64,000 nt of DNA from Bacteroidota bacterium (GTDB lineage Bacteria > Bacteroidota > Bacteroidia > Chitinophagales > Saprospiraceae): positions 18,444 to 82,443 of the forward strand of contig CAUJDW010000034.1 in the NCBI GenBank assembly GCA_963169455.1, read 5' to 3'. Positions 8,347-18,067 of the stretch are shown in pieces (the first letter of the stretch is position 1; each line of letters begins with the position of its first letter). The notes under the pieces are model-generated. The model saw only the letters and a list, made by a program, of their open reading frames with translations. It searched no databases and was not told where the DNA came from. Both the position numbers and the translations under genes were made by a program.

Positions 8347-10047
8347 ATGGCTACCACTTTTGAAACATACCAGTACACGCGCCCCGAGTTCGATTCCTTT
8401 TCCCGGTCTTTTCACGAAGCGCTCTCCGCTTTTGAAACGGCGGGCTCTATCCCAGAACAGGGCCGCGCCCTGAGCCGCATCAATGCCTTGCGCACCGAAT
8501 TCACGTCCATGTACAACATCTGCCACATCCGGCATACCATGGACACCCGCGACGAATTTTACGAGAAGGAGAACGAATTCTTCGACCACCACATGCCTGC
8601 CTACGAAGGCCTGGTGAATGATTTCTACAAAAAACTGCTGTCCTCGCCATTCCGGGCCGGGCTGGAGCAAAAGTGGGGGCGGCAATTGTTCACCATCGCC
8701 GAGCTCAGCCTAAAAACCTTCGACGAATCCATCATCGGGCTGCTGCAGGAGGAGAACAAACTCAGCAGCCAGTACACCAAACTGAAAGCGGCGGCCCGGA
8801 TCGAATTCCGCGGCGAAGAACACAACCTCTCCTCCATCCAGAAATACGAAATTGACCGGAACCGGGAAACCCGGAAAGCGGCGGCCGGGGCCAAATGGGG
8901 CTTTTTTGCCGCGCAGGCCGAAGCGGTGGAGGGCATTTTCGATCAGCTGGTGAAGGTGCGCCACAACATCGCCCTACAGCTGGGGTACCGGAACTTCGTT
9001 GAACTGGGCTACGCCCGCATGCTGCGCTCCGACTACAGCCCCGAAATGGTGGCCAACTTCCGCAGGCAGGTGCTGGAGTACATCGTCCCCATCGCCACCC
9101 GCCTCTATGAACGGCAGCGCCGCCGCCTCGGGCTGGAAAGCCTGAAATACTATGACGAGGACCTCCGCTTTGCCGGCGGCAACCCGCAACCCAAAGGGCA
9201 GCCGGACTGGATCGTGGGCCAGGCCCGCCGGATGTACGGCGCCCTGTCGGCCGAAACCCGCGAGTTCTTCGACTTCATGAGGGAGGCCAAACTGATGGAC
9301 CTGGAAACCAGGCCCGGCAAAGCCACCGGCGGTTACTGCACCTATATCGCCAACTACAAAGCCCCTTTCATCTTCTCCAACTTCAACGGCACCAGCGGCG
9401 ATATCGACGTGCTGACCCATGAGGCCGGCCATGCTTTCCAGGTGTACAGCAGCCGTGAATTTGGCATCGGAGAATACAACTGGCCCACTTACGAAGCCTG
9501 CGAGATACACTCCATGAGCATGGAATTTTTTACATGGCCCTGGATGGAGCTCTTCTTCGGGGAAGATACCGACAAATACAAGTTCAGCCACCTCTCCAAC
9601 GCCCTCTATTTCCTGCCCTACGGCGTAGCCGTCGACGAGTTTCAGCATTTCGTGTACGAGCATCCGCAGGCCTCACGCGCCGAAAGGAACCAGGCCTGGC
9701 GGGAGATCGAACGAAAATACCTGCCCCATCGCGACTATGACGGGTATGAATTTCTGGAAAAGGGGGCCTTCTGGCAGAAACAGAGCCACATCTTCAGCAT
9801 GCCTTTTTATTATATCGACTACACCCTGGCTCAGATCTGCGCCTTCCAGTTCTGGAAAAAGGACCAGGAAGCGCACGAAGCCGCCTGGGCGGACTACCTG
9901 CGCCTTTGCCGCGCCGGCGGCAGCCTGTCATTCCTCGGGCTCGTGCAACTGGCCGGCCTGCGCTCTCCTTTCGAGGATGGCTGCGTAGCTTCGGTGGTGG
10001 ACGTGATCACCGGCTGGCTGGACGGCGTCGACGATTCCGCTTTTTAG
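8347..10047 (+). CDS. M3 family oligoendopeptidase
   Basis: This 566-residue cytoplasmic zinc metallopeptidase degrades short peptides. The HExxH zinc motif is seen as LTHEAGHAFQVY around residue 360, with the third ligand expected in the downstream YEACEIHSMSMEF segment. No signal peptide is present. Length matches the PepF/M3 oligoendopeptidase group. It has its own upstream region of 245 bp shared divergently with uppS. Confidence 0.93.
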   Translation: MATTFETYQYTRPEFDSFSRSFHEALSAFETAGSIPEQGRALSRINALRTEFTSMYNICHIRHTMDTRDEFYEKENEFFDHHMPAYEGLVNDFYKKLLSSPFRAGLEQKWGRQLFTIAELSLKTFDESIIGLLQEENKLSSQYTKLKAAARIEFRGEEHNLSSIQKYEIDRNRETRKAAAGAKWGFFAAQAEAVEGIFDQLVKVRHNIALQLGYRNFVELGYARMLRSDYSPEMVANFRRQVLEYIVPIATRLYERQRRRLGLESLKYYDEDLRFAGGNPQPKGQPDWIVGQARRMYGALSAETREFFDFMREAKLMDLETRPGKATGGYCTYIANYKAPFIFSNFNGTSGDIDVLTHEAGHAFQVYSSREFGIGEYNWPTYEACEIHSMSMEFFTWPWMELFFGEDTDKYKFSHLSNALYFLPYGVAVDEFQHFVYEHPQASRAERNQAWREIERKYLPHRDYDGYEFLEKGAFWQKQSHIFSMPFYYIDYTLAQICAFQFWKKDQEAHEAAWADYLRLCRAGGSLSFLGLVQLAGLRSPFEDGCVASVVDVITGWLDGVDDSAF

Positions 10048-10082
10048 AGGGGCATGCCGCACCCTTTCATCCCGAAAAACCA

Positions 10083-10090
10083 TATCTTTG
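10083..10090 (+). promoter_or_regulatory. Candidate -7 box for the WecA/TagO-like gene
   Basis: TATCTTTG matches TAnnTTTG. The -33 region is poor. It would start transcription near 10097. Confidence 0.35.
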
Positions 10091-10151
10091 CCAGAAGGCG
10101 CCTGTAAGGCCGGAAAATGAGAAGCGTCATGCCAGTGCCTGAACCGGCAAT

Positions 10152-11255
10152 TTGGATATTTGGAATCATAATCTCCCCTGGGCCATGTTCATACTTGTAA
10201 TTTGTTTCCTTACTGCGTTCACCCTGACTTACCTTGCCGTGCCGAGCATCATTTCCATTGCCCGGGAGAAAAACCTGTTCGTGGAACCGGGCGAGCGCAG
10301 TTCCCATACCATCAGTACGCCTTCGCTCGGAGGGGTTGGTATTTTTGCAGGGGCCATCTTCTCCATCGTCATGTGGACCCCCTTTGACCGCTTTGGCGGG
10401 CTTCAATACATCCTTTGCGCCTTTCTCATCGTATTCCTGGTCGGCCTGAAGGATGACCTGTCGCCGGTATCGCCCTTCAACAAACTGATCGCCCAGGTGC
10501 TGGCGGGATCTATCCTCGTTTTTAAATCGGACATCCACCTTCAGGGGTTTTACGGCATGTTCGGGCTGCACGCGGAGCTGCCGGAACCCTTCTACGCCGG
10601 GCTGACCCTTTTCACCATTCTGGTCATCATCAATTCCTTTAACCTGATCGACGGCATCAACGGCCTGGCCGGCAGCGTGGGCGCACTCATTTCTGGAGTG
10701 CTGGGGTGCTGGTTCTTCTGGGTGGGCAGCATGGAACTCGCCATCGTCTCTTTCTCCCTCATGGGGGCCATCATCGCATTCCTGAAGTATAACTACACCC
10801 CGGCCAAGATATTCATGGGAGACTCGGGCTCCCTGGTCATTGGCGCCGCCTGTGCAATTCTCATCATCCGGTTCATCGATATGAACTATAACCTGGAAGC
10901 GGGAGACTTCCACCAGATCCAGGCTATCCCGGCCGTAGCTATCGGCATCATGATCATTCCGCTTTACGACACGCTCCGGGTGTTTATTACGCGCGTTCTT
11001 CGGGGCCAGTCGCCGCTTCATGCCGACCGGCGCCACATCCACCACCTGCTGATCGATTATGGGTTTTCCCACATGCAGGCCACCGGTATCCTGGTGGCGG
11101 TAAACGTCTTTTTCATCCTGATGGCCTTCTCGCTCAACCAGGCCGTTGAGTTGCACCTGCTGTTGTTGCTGATCCTGGGTGCAGCTACTACCATGACCTA
11201 CATTCTGCACAAGTCGGTGAACCGGAAAAAACAGCAAAAGCTGGCTATCCGCTGA
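10152..11255 (+). CDS. Undecaprenyl-phosphate sugar-1-phosphate transferase (WecA/TagO/MraY family)
   Basis: This polytopic inner-membrane enzyme transfers a sugar-1-phosphate, typically GlcNAc-1-P, from UDP-sugar to undecaprenyl phosphate, starting surface polysaccharide synthesis. Conserved motifs are all visible: an N-terminal loop with SSHTISTPSLGGVGIF, the Mg-binding GLKDDLSPVSP, NSFNLIDGINGLAG, FMGDSGSLV and the cytosolic DRRHIHHLLID. About ten hydrophobic segments span 367 residues. The listed start is TTG; an ATG at 10185 is an alternative and would remove eleven residues. Its 3' end overlaps the O-antigen ligase gene tail to tail by 11 bp. Confidence 0.9.
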   Translation: MDIWNHNLPWAMFILVICFLTAFTLTYLAVPSIISIAREKNLFVEPGERSSHTISTPSLGGVGIFAGAIFSIVMWTPFDRFGGLQYILCAFLIVFLVGLKDDLSPVSPFNKLIAQVLAGSILVFKSDIHLQGFYGMFGLHAELPEPFYAGLTLFTILVIINSFNLIDGINGLAGSVGALISGVLGCWFFWVGSMELAIVSFSLMGAIIAFLKYNYTPAKIFMGDSGSLVIGAACAILIIRFIDMNYNLEAGDFHQIQAIPAVAIGIMIIPLYDTLRVFITRVLRGQSPLHADRRHIHHLLIDYGFSHMQATGILVAVNVFFILMAFSLNQAVELHLLLLLILGAATTMTYILHKSVNRKKQQKLAIR

Positions 11256-12729
11256 TCTCTCCCGCATTGGCATCCGCAGGAATATGGCCGCCTTTCTCCT
11301 TAAGGCCGAGATTGGTGAGCAGAGCGAGGCTTATAAAGAAAAAGGCCCCCACCTTGTCCGTTTCGATCAGGTCGTTGATGAGCAGCAATGAAAGGATGAT
11401 GAGCAGGGAGAGCATGGCCATCATGGCGAGCTGTTTGTCTTTCACCGTTTTTGCATGGTGGTAGATCGATTCCCCCCTCAGCAGGGCGTAGCTGCACAAC
11501 AGTAAAAAGAAAACCAGCCCGGGCAACCCCTGCTCAGCCAGAGTCATCAGAAAATAGCTGTGAATGCCTGATTTGTCCGGATTGTCGCTGACGTAGGTCT
11601 GGAAACTGGTGATGGTGTAGGATTTGTAGAAATTGTAAAAATTGCCGGGGCCAAAGCCCAGCATGGGACGCTCGGCGGACATCTGGAACCCGGCCATCCA
11701 GCGGTAGAGGCGCTCCATGGTGGAGATATCCTCCATCTCGTAGGTCGCCTGGATCAGGTTGTTGAAATCCTTGTGAGATACCGTTGTCTCATAATTCGGC
11801 GCATAGTCCAGATAGCGGTTGCCGGCGGCCATGAAGGCGACCAGCCCGGCCGAGGCCGCCAGAGCCAGTATCAGCACGTAACGCATCAGCCGAAAACGGA
11901 TGATGTAATACGCTCCGATAGCTCCTACCACAGCCACATAAGCTGCACGCGTATAGGAGAACTGAATTGCCAATACCGAGATCAACAGCCCGGCGACAAG
12001 CATCCACCATTGCCGGCTGTAGCGCGGATACCACTGAAGCATGAACCACAAAAAAGGCATGAAAAGCGCAATGATGGAGGCATAGGTTACGTGGTTGCGG
12101 TAAAAGGGGTGCAGCACCCGGAAAACATCGGCAAAACTGAAGCCGTAAGCTGCGTGCCGGATCAGAATAAAGACGGCTGTGAACATCAGCGGCAGAAAAG
12201 CCGCCCAGAAAAAAGCGCGGAAGCGTTTTTCCCCATCCAGCATCCGGCTGGCCAGGAAGTAGAAGGCGGCCACATACCAGATCTTGGCCAGGGTAAACTT
12301 CAGGGACACCACTTGGTCCTGGGAGGTAATTGAGGTAACAGCAATCCAGGCCAGATGAAACAGCAGAAAGAGGGTGATCGGATGCAGGAGGAAACGGCCG
12401 TCGAGGTTTTTGTAGTGGCGAAGCGCGAAGGCCCCGCCCACCAGCATCAGCCCCACAATCAGCGGTTCGGTGGGCAGGTCGGTCGAAAGGCCGTTGGGCA
12501 GGTTTATTTCGGTGGACAGCGGGATGCAGGCGATGAGCAGGAGGAAGGCCTTATGAAAATCGACGATCACCAGGTAGGCCAGCAGCAGAAAGGCCGGGAT
12601 GCCGGCCAGGAAATACCACTCCGTAGCAATCCCCACAAAAAGGCAGAGCAACAGGACAGCGCCGAATATCAGGAAAAACAGTTGCGGCAGGCTATCCGTA
12701 TCCAGCAATCGCGCCAGCCTACTTTGCAT
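11245..12729 (-). CDS. O-antigen ligase/polymerase family membrane protein
   Basis: The 494-residue polytopic membrane protein has about a dozen hydrophobic helices and a large periplasmic loop containing the glycine-rich MLGFGPGNFYNFYKSY and a later GIHSYFLMTLAEQGLPGLVFF, which fit the Wzy/WaaL (O-antigen ligase) superfamily. It would join or polymerise undecaprenyl-linked glycans on the periplasmic face. It cannot be assigned as ligase or polymerase from sequence alone. It overlaps the upstream Wzz-like gene by 11 bp, so the two are translationally coupled. Confidence 0.85.
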   Translation of the reverse strand: MQSRLARLLDTDSLPQLFFLIFGAVLLLCLFVGIATEWYFLAGIPAFLLLAYLVIVDFHKAFLLLIACIPLSTEINLPNGLSTDLPTEPLIVGLMLVGGAFALRHYKNLDGRFLLHPITLFLLFHLAWIAVTSITSQDQVVSLKFTLAKIWYVAAFYFLASRMLDGEKRFRAFFWAAFLPLMFTAVFILIRHAAYGFSFADVFRVLHPFYRNHVTYASIIALFMPFLWFMLQWYPRYSRQWWMLVAGLLISVLAIQFSYTRAAYVAVVGAIGAYYIIRFRLMRYVLILALAASAGLVAFMAAGNRYLDYAPNYETTVSHKDFNNLIQATYEMEDISTMERLYRWMAGFQMSAERPMLGFGPGNFYNFYKSYTITSFQTYVSDNPDKSGIHSYFLMTLAEQGLPGLVFFLLLCSYALLRGESIYHHAKTVKDKQLAMMAMLSLLIILSLLLINDLIETDKVGAFFFISLALLTNLGLKEKGGHIPADANAGEISG

Positions 12730-13822
12730 GATAAATCTCCCGCCAGTTTACATCCTGATAGGTTTCAAAAAGCAACACCCCGAAAATGCTGAAAAGGAAG
12801 GCGATGGCGCCGGCAGCCAGGACGATGATGCTTCGCTTGGGGCGCGATTTGATGACGGGCACTTCGGCCTCTTCAACAATCACCAAGGCCGGAATGACGG
12901 AGTGATAGGTTGCCAGGGCCTGCTTCAGCCTTTCCTTGTCTTCGCTCAGCGTCTGGTTGGCCTCTACGTACTGGCGCTCGAAAATCCCTACCTTGCCCAG
13001 GCCCTTATTGAAGTTTTCCATTTTTGCGGTAAGGTTTTTCAACTCTTCCTCCATACCTGTTACCGTCGCTTGCAGGTATTTGATAGTATCGGCCGGGATG
13101 CCACGGGTGTTTTTGAGCACCTCCAGCTTGGCGCGGTTGCGCACCATGAGGCCTTCCGCCTCGGAGACCTGCCCCGACAAAGCCTCCGCCTGCCCGACGA
13201 TGTTGTATATGCCGTACTCCTGCCGCAGCCGGATGAGGCTGTCACTCAGAGCCGACAGCAGAGCTTCCTTGCCCTTAATATTGTCTTCGTAGGAATTGAT
13301 GGTCTTTTGCAGGCCTTCCTGCATCAGGCGGCGGGCAATTTCGTCCGCCTTTTCGCGCGCAGCCCTGGCCATGCGGGCAGCCATTTCCTTGTCCTTGTCT
13401 TCCACCGACAGCTCGATTGCATCGCGTTTTGTTTTCGTCACTTCGTACAGCCCGAAAAACTTTTCGCGCACTTTAAACGCCGCCCTGTTATTTTCGGGAT
13501 TGATGCCGTAGTGCTCATAGAGGTTGAAGGAGTCTATCATGAAACCGGCCAGTTCCGCCGAGCCGGCTATGGTCAGCAGGCGGTCGATGTCGTTTTCGTT
13601 GCCGTAGTATTCCGTCCTCAGCTGCCCCTTGCCGTAGAGCGATTCCGGCTTGGCCTGATCAGGGCTAACTGCCAGAAAGGTGGTCGTGGCCTTATAGTAG
13701 TTGGACAGGGTAAGGCTGATGATTACAGCGCCTGCCACGGCCAAAACGCAAACATAAAAGATCTGCTTCTTCCACTTGAAAAGCGTCCGGAGTACATCGA
13801 GTAAGTTATCCTGATGGTTCAT
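12719..13822 (-). CDS. Wzz-like polysaccharide chain-length/co-polymerase protein
   Basis: The 367-residue product has an N-terminal transmembrane helix (IFYVCVLAVAGAVIISLTL), a periplasmic region dominated by coiled-coil (about residues 150-310), and a C-terminal transmembrane helix (SIIVLAAGAIAFLFSIFGVLL): the Wzz/GumC arrangement. No tyrosine kinase domain follows the second helix. The start is taken at the ATG at 13822 (MNHQDNLLDVLRTLFKW); the open frame to 14155 upstream has low-complexity sequence without homology signs. It is co-transcribed with the O-antigen ligase-type gene, fitting control of glycan length. Confidence 0.85.
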   Translation of the reverse strand: MNHQDNLLDVLRTLFKWKKQIFYVCVLAVAGAVIISLTLSNYYKATTTFLAVSPDQAKPESLYGKGQLRTEYYGNENDIDRLLTIAGSAELAGFMIDSFNLYEHYGINPENNRAAFKVREKFFGLYEVTKTKRDAIELSVEDKDKEMAARMARAAREKADEIARRLMQEGLQKTINSYEDNIKGKEALLSALSDSLIRLRQEYGIYNIVGQAEALSGQVSEAEGLMVRNRAKLEVLKNTRGIPADTIKYLQATVTGMEEELKNLTAKMENFNKGLGKVGIFERQYVEANQTLSEDKERLKQALATYHSVIPALVIVEEAEVPVIKSRPKRSIIVLAAGAIAFLFSIFGVLLFETYQDVNWREIYHAK

Positions 13823-14203
13823 TTGTCGTTTCCCTGAAATTTGGAGGAGCGTTTTCACGCTGAATGCCAGGCCTGTAATACCGCCGCTCCTTTTTGAAAT
13901 AAGCGCAAAAGTAGGAAAATCATGAGAATGGACGAGCTTTTCCCCCCCTCCAATTATGAGGCCGCTCCGGAAATCCATCGATCGAAGCAAAGGGCTGCCT
14001 TGGGTATTGGAGTGCTGGAGTACTGGCCCGCCGCCGCCATCAGGCGCGGTTGCCTTATGCGGAGGCGCCCGGCGGCTTTGTCGGGCAAAAATGCTGGAGT
14101 GCCGGATTACCAGCCTTCCGGCCCCTCTCTCCGAGCCGGGCAAGCCTTCCGACATAATCAGAGTGCCATCCCGATGCGGCCAGGTAAAAGTACTGGCGTA
14201 CGG
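13823..14203. other. 381-bp gap without a recognised gene
   Basis: This lies between the flippase and the Wzz-like gene on the minus strand. It contains GGAGTGCTGGAGT-type short repeats (about 14008-14030 and 14092-14103) but no ORF with family features. A promoter for the Wzz-like gene should lie here; none was clear. Confidence 0.4.
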
Positions 14204-15655
14204 CTATCCTCTCTGGCGCTCCTCCCTCAGCCGAAGCAGGCCCTGCAGCCCGGCCAGCCGAAGGGCCAGGGCCAGCAGCCCGCCAAGGGCCAGGGAAAAG
14301 AGGAGCCGCCAGGGCCAGGGGGCAGGCAGATAGAGCCCGGCCAGATAGGTGGCGCCCAGCAAAAGCAGGGCAAAACCGGCCAGCCGGGCGGCCAGGGCGA
14401 TGGGAATTCCTGCCCGCAGCTTCCGGCCGGCCAGAGCAAGCTCGCCAAAAAATACGGCATACTGGGTGATGCAGGTGGCCAGGGCGGCGCCTTCGGCCTT
14501 CATGGCCGGTATCAGCGCCAGGTTGAGCGAGGCGTTCAGCACCAGGCCCGCAGCAAAAAGATAGTTCAAAGGCCGGAGGCTGCCGTTGGCCACCAGCAGG
14601 GTGCCGTAAATGTAACTGCCGTAAACGGCCAGAAAACTGGCCAGCAGGTAGAGCAGCACCCTGCCGGAATAAGCCGAACCGCTGTCGTAAAGGGCCACCA
14701 TCACCTCCGTCCGGTAAAAGCCGATGCAGCATAGCAGCGCCAGGGCGCCCGCAGCCGCCATCCGGAAGCTGAACCGGGCAAGCTCGCCAACCTCCTCGCG
14801 CTGCTTGAGCATGCGGGAAAAGATGGGAAGCAACAGGCTGGCAAAAAGAAACCCGACCATATTGCCGGCCTCGAAGAGGCGGTAGGCGGATGCATAAATA
14901 TCGGCCTCCTGCCGCCCGTCGGGCAACATCCGTTCGATCATCACGCCGTCGATGCGGTTGTAAACAGACATCAGCAGGATCGACAAGGCGTATGGCGCGC
15001 TCCGGCGCAGCAGCAGCAGCAGAAAGGGCAGGTGGAAGCGAAACCGCAGAGCCTTCAGGCGCCCCCGTACGATGAAAAAGGCCAGGGCGGCCGTGGCGCC
15101 CAGCGCCGCCGTCTGCGCCCAGGCAAACCACTCGATCCGGAACCGGCCCTGAAATGCCGGGGCCCAGAGCAAAACGCCGCAGATCAGGATGAGCAGCAGG
15201 CGGTCCGTTACGGAGACCAGGCTGTCCAGCCGGTAAAGGCCCAACCCGGAAATGTTGGTGCGCAGAAACAACACCAGTGAATTGAGCACCTGATTGACGG
15301 CAATAATGGACAACAAAGGCCAGCAGGCAGGCTCATAACCGGCAAGCCGCGCCGCCAGCACGATCAGCAGGAAGTAAGCCCCCGCCAGTATGCCCTTCAG
15401 AACGAGCAGGTTCGGGAAGTACTTGCCCAGCAGGTGGTGGTGCTGGGAAATGTTCCGGTTGTTGTAGTTCTGCAGCCCGAAATCGGTGACGATCTGGAAC
15501 AGGAAGGTGAAGTTGAACAGGGCAAAATACAAACCGTATTCCCCCGGCGGAACGGCATTCTGCACCCCCCGGTCGATGCCAAACAGGTAAAATGGCTTGA
15601 CCAGCAGGTTGACGGCCAGGAGGAAAATAATATTGATCAGGAATTCCCGCTTCAT
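14204..15655 (-). CDS. Wzx-like polysaccharide flippase (MOP superfamily)
   Basis: The 483-residue protein has about 12-14 hydrophobic helices and begins MKREFLINIIFLLAVNLLVKPFYLFGIDRG without a signal peptide. Segments such as EYGLYFALFNFTFLFQIVTDFG and VYNRIDGVMIERML resemble polysaccharide-export flippases. It would move undecaprenyl-linked glycans across the inner membrane, fitting the transferase, polymerase/ligase and chain-length genes nearby. Leu/Ala/Gly/Arg-rich composition reflects the high GC. Confidence 0.85.
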   Translation of the reverse strand: MKREFLINIIFLLAVNLLVKPFYLFGIDRGVQNAVPPGEYGLYFALFNFTFLFQIVTDFGLQNYNNRNISQHHHLLGKYFPNLLVLKGILAGAYFLLIVLAARLAGYEPACWPLLSIIAVNQVLNSLVLFLRTNISGLGLYRLDSLVSVTDRLLLILICGVLLWAPAFQGRFRIEWFAWAQTAALGATAALAFFIVRGRLKALRFRFHLPFLLLLLRRSAPYALSILLMSVYNRIDGVMIERMLPDGRQEADIYASAYRLFEAGNMVGFLFASLLLPIFSRMLKQREEVGELARFSFRMAAAGALALLCCIGFYRTEVMVALYDSGSAYSGRVLLYLLASFLAVYGSYIYGTLLVANGSLRPLNYLFAAGLVLNASLNLALIPAMKAEGAALATCITQYAVFFGELALAGRKLRAGIPIALAARLAGFALLLLGATYLAGLYLPAPWPWRLLFSLALGGLLALALRLAGLQGLLRLREERQRG

Positions 15656-15680
15656 AATGGAAGCGGAAAGTTAAGGCCTT

Positions 15681-16919
15681 TTACTCATACCGCAAGGCCT
15701 CGATGGGGTCGAGCCGCGAAGCTTTGAGGGCAGGGTACAGCCCCGAAATCAGCCCGACCAGCGTGCAGGTGACCACGGCGATGGCAACCCAGCCCCACGG
15801 AAAGAGGAAGCTGCCTTTGGCAATGAGGGCCACGACGTTGCCGGCCAGGACGCCGAGGGCGATGCCCAGGATGCCGCCGATCATGCTGATCACGACCGCT
15901 TCGGCCAGGAATTGTATCATGACGGCCCGGCGGGTCGCCCCGATGGCCTTGCAAATTCCAATCTCCCGCGTCCGCTCGGTGACGGAAACAAGCATGATGT
16001 TCATCAGGCCAATAGCGGCGCCGACCAGGGTGATGAAGCCGATGCCGATAGCCGCCAGCCGGAAATAAGTGGTGTTTTCCTTGATGATGCCGATCAGGCT
16101 GTCGCTTTTGGATATCTCGAAATCGTTCTCCTGGGTGATGCGCAAATCGCGTACGATGCGCAATAAGCCGGTGGCGTAATCAATGGCCATGTCGATCTGC
16201 GTGGGGTCATCGACGGCTACCAGTATGTTGTAGTTCGTATTGGGGTTTCCATAGAACCGCTTGCCCGTTTGCAGGGGGAGGAGCAGGCGCCTGTCTTCGC
16301 TCTGATTCATGCTGGAGCCCTTCTTTTTCAGAACGCCGACCACCTTCAGCTTGATGTTGCCCGCATAGATGTACTTGTTGACAGCCTTCTCGGCATTGCC
16401 GTTAAACAGCTCCGACAGGATTTCGTCTCCGATGATGGTGATGGAGCCGCCGTTCATGGCCTCCCGGGAAGTGAAGTTGCGCCCGGCAACGATTTCGAAG
16501 CCCTTCGCTTCGAGATAGTGCTCATCGACGCCGAAGAGGGCGACGCTGGGGTTGGTCTCCTCATCTCCGAACTTGATGGCGGCCGTGCCGGTGCAGAACA
16601 GTGATACAGAAGTCCGCGCCGGAAAATCATAGCGGTCTTTAAACTCCATGGCCTGCTCGTAGGAAATGGGGTCGCCACGCTTTTCCTGCCGCCCGCCCCG
16701 GTGCCCGCGGATGCCCTCTCCCTTGGGGTCAACGTCAAAAGTGTTGGCTCCGAGATAGGATAAGTTGCTGCTCAGGGAATTCAACCCCACATCGATGGCC
16801 GTCAGAATGCCCACCAGCGCCATAATGCCAAAGGCAATGATCATAAGGGTGAGGATGGCTCTCAGGATGTTGGAGCGCACCGCGCGAAAAGCCAGTATGA
16901 TGTTCTCGGTCAGGCTCAT
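15681..16919 (-). CDS. ABC transporter permease (MacB/FtsX type)
   Basis: The 412-residue protein has an N-terminal helix ([26 protein letters not shown]), a ~220-residue periplasmic core of the MacB_PCD type, and three C-terminal helices of the FtsX domain with the typical [22 protein letters not shown] segment. The ATG at 16919 is preferred over the 30-residue-longer frame because it starts right at the conserved N terminus. No ATPase or membrane-fusion partner is adjacent, so its substrate is unknown; such permeases usually export macrolides, lipoproteins or peptides. Confidence 0.9.
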   Translation of the reverse strand: MSLTENIILAFRAVRSNILRAILTLMIIAFGIMALVGILTAIDVGLNSLSSNLSYLGANTFDVDPKGEGIRGHRGGRQEKRGDPISYEQAMEFKDRYDFPARTSVSLFCTGTAAIKFGDEETNPSVALFGVDEHYLEAKGFEIVAGRNFTSREAMNGGSITIIGDEILSELFNGNAEKAVNKYIYAGNIKLKVVGVLKKKGSSMNQSEDRRLLLPLQTGKRFYGNPNTNYNILVAVDDPTQIDMAIDYATGLLRIVRDLRITQENDFEISKSDSLIGIIKENTTYFRLAAIGIGFITLVGAAIGLMNIMLVSVTERTREIGICKAIGATRRAVMIQFLAEAVVISMIGGILGIALGVLAGNVVALIAKGSFLFPWGWVAIAVVTCTLVGLISGLYPALKASRLDPIEALRYE

Positions 16920-17160
16920 GGCTGGTAGGTTGCGGATTATTCGGATTCGTCGCCCCGGCAGCAAAATATACTCCGCTGCGGCAGGTTTTGTACAAAACTG
17001 TTGTAGCACGGCGAGCTACATGCCGCACCGGCAGCCGGGTTGTGCTCTGAACCTGCTGCCGTCCGGTATAGCTACGCTCAGCCGCCTTAAAGATAACAAC
17101 AATCCCCGCCCAGTAGTTATTTCTTCGATCAACGGCCGGGCTGTTTCGAGGAACAGCGCC

Positions 17161-17964
17161 TCAGGCAGCATAAAAAGCGCCGCCGATGGCCTGCTGCATG
17201 GCGCCGGCAATGGCGGCATTGGAAGCGATGATCTCCCCGCCCCCAAGATAGTTCTCTTCGCCTTTGAAATCCGTAACGACGCCGCCGGCCTGCTGTACGA
17301 TAAAGGCTCCTGCGGCCACGTCCCAGGGGTTGAGGCTGTATTCGAAAAAACCGTCGAAGCGGCCGCAGGCCACGTAGGCCAGGTCGACGGCTGCGGAACC
17401 CAGGCGCCGGATGCCGCGCGTGTGCCGCATGAAGTACTCCAGTACCTGGAAATACGGGCCGATGCGCTTGTAGTCGTAGTAGGGGAATCCCGTCGCCAGC
17501 AGGGTGTTCCCGAGCGGCGCGCGGCGGCTCACCTGTATGGGGCGCCCGTTCAGAAAAGCGCCGCCGCCCAGCCAGGCGTAAAAACATTCCTGGCGGTTGA
17601 GTTCGTAAACGATGCCCGCCACGCTCCGGCCTTCCCGCTGCAATGCAACGCTGATGGAAAAGACGGGCAGCTGAAAGAGGAAATTCGTGGTGCCGTCCAG
17701 CGGGTCTATGATCCATTGCCATGCTCCGCTTTGTTTGGCCACGGTTTCTTCCTCGGTGAGGAAAGTGCTGCCCGGCAACAGCTGCTCCAGTGCCTCCACC
17801 AGCTGCACCTCCGCATTTTTATCGACATAACTGACCAGGCTGTTCAGGCTCTTTTCCTCGATGTCCTGGCCAGCCACCTGCCCCATTTCCTGGCGGATGA
17901 ACCGGCCCACTCTTTCGACGATGGGGATGGCCTGGCGGCAGAGGTATTCGGGATCGTTATTCAT
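17161..17964 (-). CDS. Inositol monophosphatase family protein
   Basis: The 267-residue phosphatase contains the Mg-binding hallmarks of the family: FLTEEETV (first metal site), WIIDPLDGTTNFLFQLP (motif A) and NPWDVAAGAFIVQQAGG (motif B). It would hydrolyse inositol-1-phosphate or a related sugar phosphate in the cytoplasm. Length is typical of SuhB/IMPase proteins. It is transcribed divergently from the beta-helix gene; about 240 bp separate it from the ABC permease. Confidence 0.92.
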   Translation of the reverse strand: MNNDPEYLCRQAIPIVERVGRFIRQEMGQVAGQDIEEKSLNSLVSYVDKNAEVQLVEALEQLLPGSTFLTEEETVAKQSGAWQWIIDPLDGTTNFLFQLPVFSISVALQREGRSVAGIVYELNRQECFYAWLGGGAFLNGRPIQVSRRAPLGNTLLATGFPYYDYKRIGPYFQVLEYFMRHTRGIRRLGSAAVDLAYVACGRFDGFFEYSLNPWDVAAGAFIVQQAGGVVTDFKGEENYLGGGEIIASNAAIAGAMQQAIGGAFYAA

Positions 17965-18067
17965 GCTCGTTTATTGATTTGCCAAAGGCGCTTTCAGGAA
18001 TGGCTAAAAATACCTAAACCCGGAAATAAATGCCATTAATTGAGGGTTATCCCATAAAAAGGAAGAC

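Noticed and set aside
13823..14155. N-terminal extension of the Wzz-like protein
   Set aside because: The extra 111 residues are compositionally odd and the Wzz N-terminal helix begins just after the ATG at 13822.
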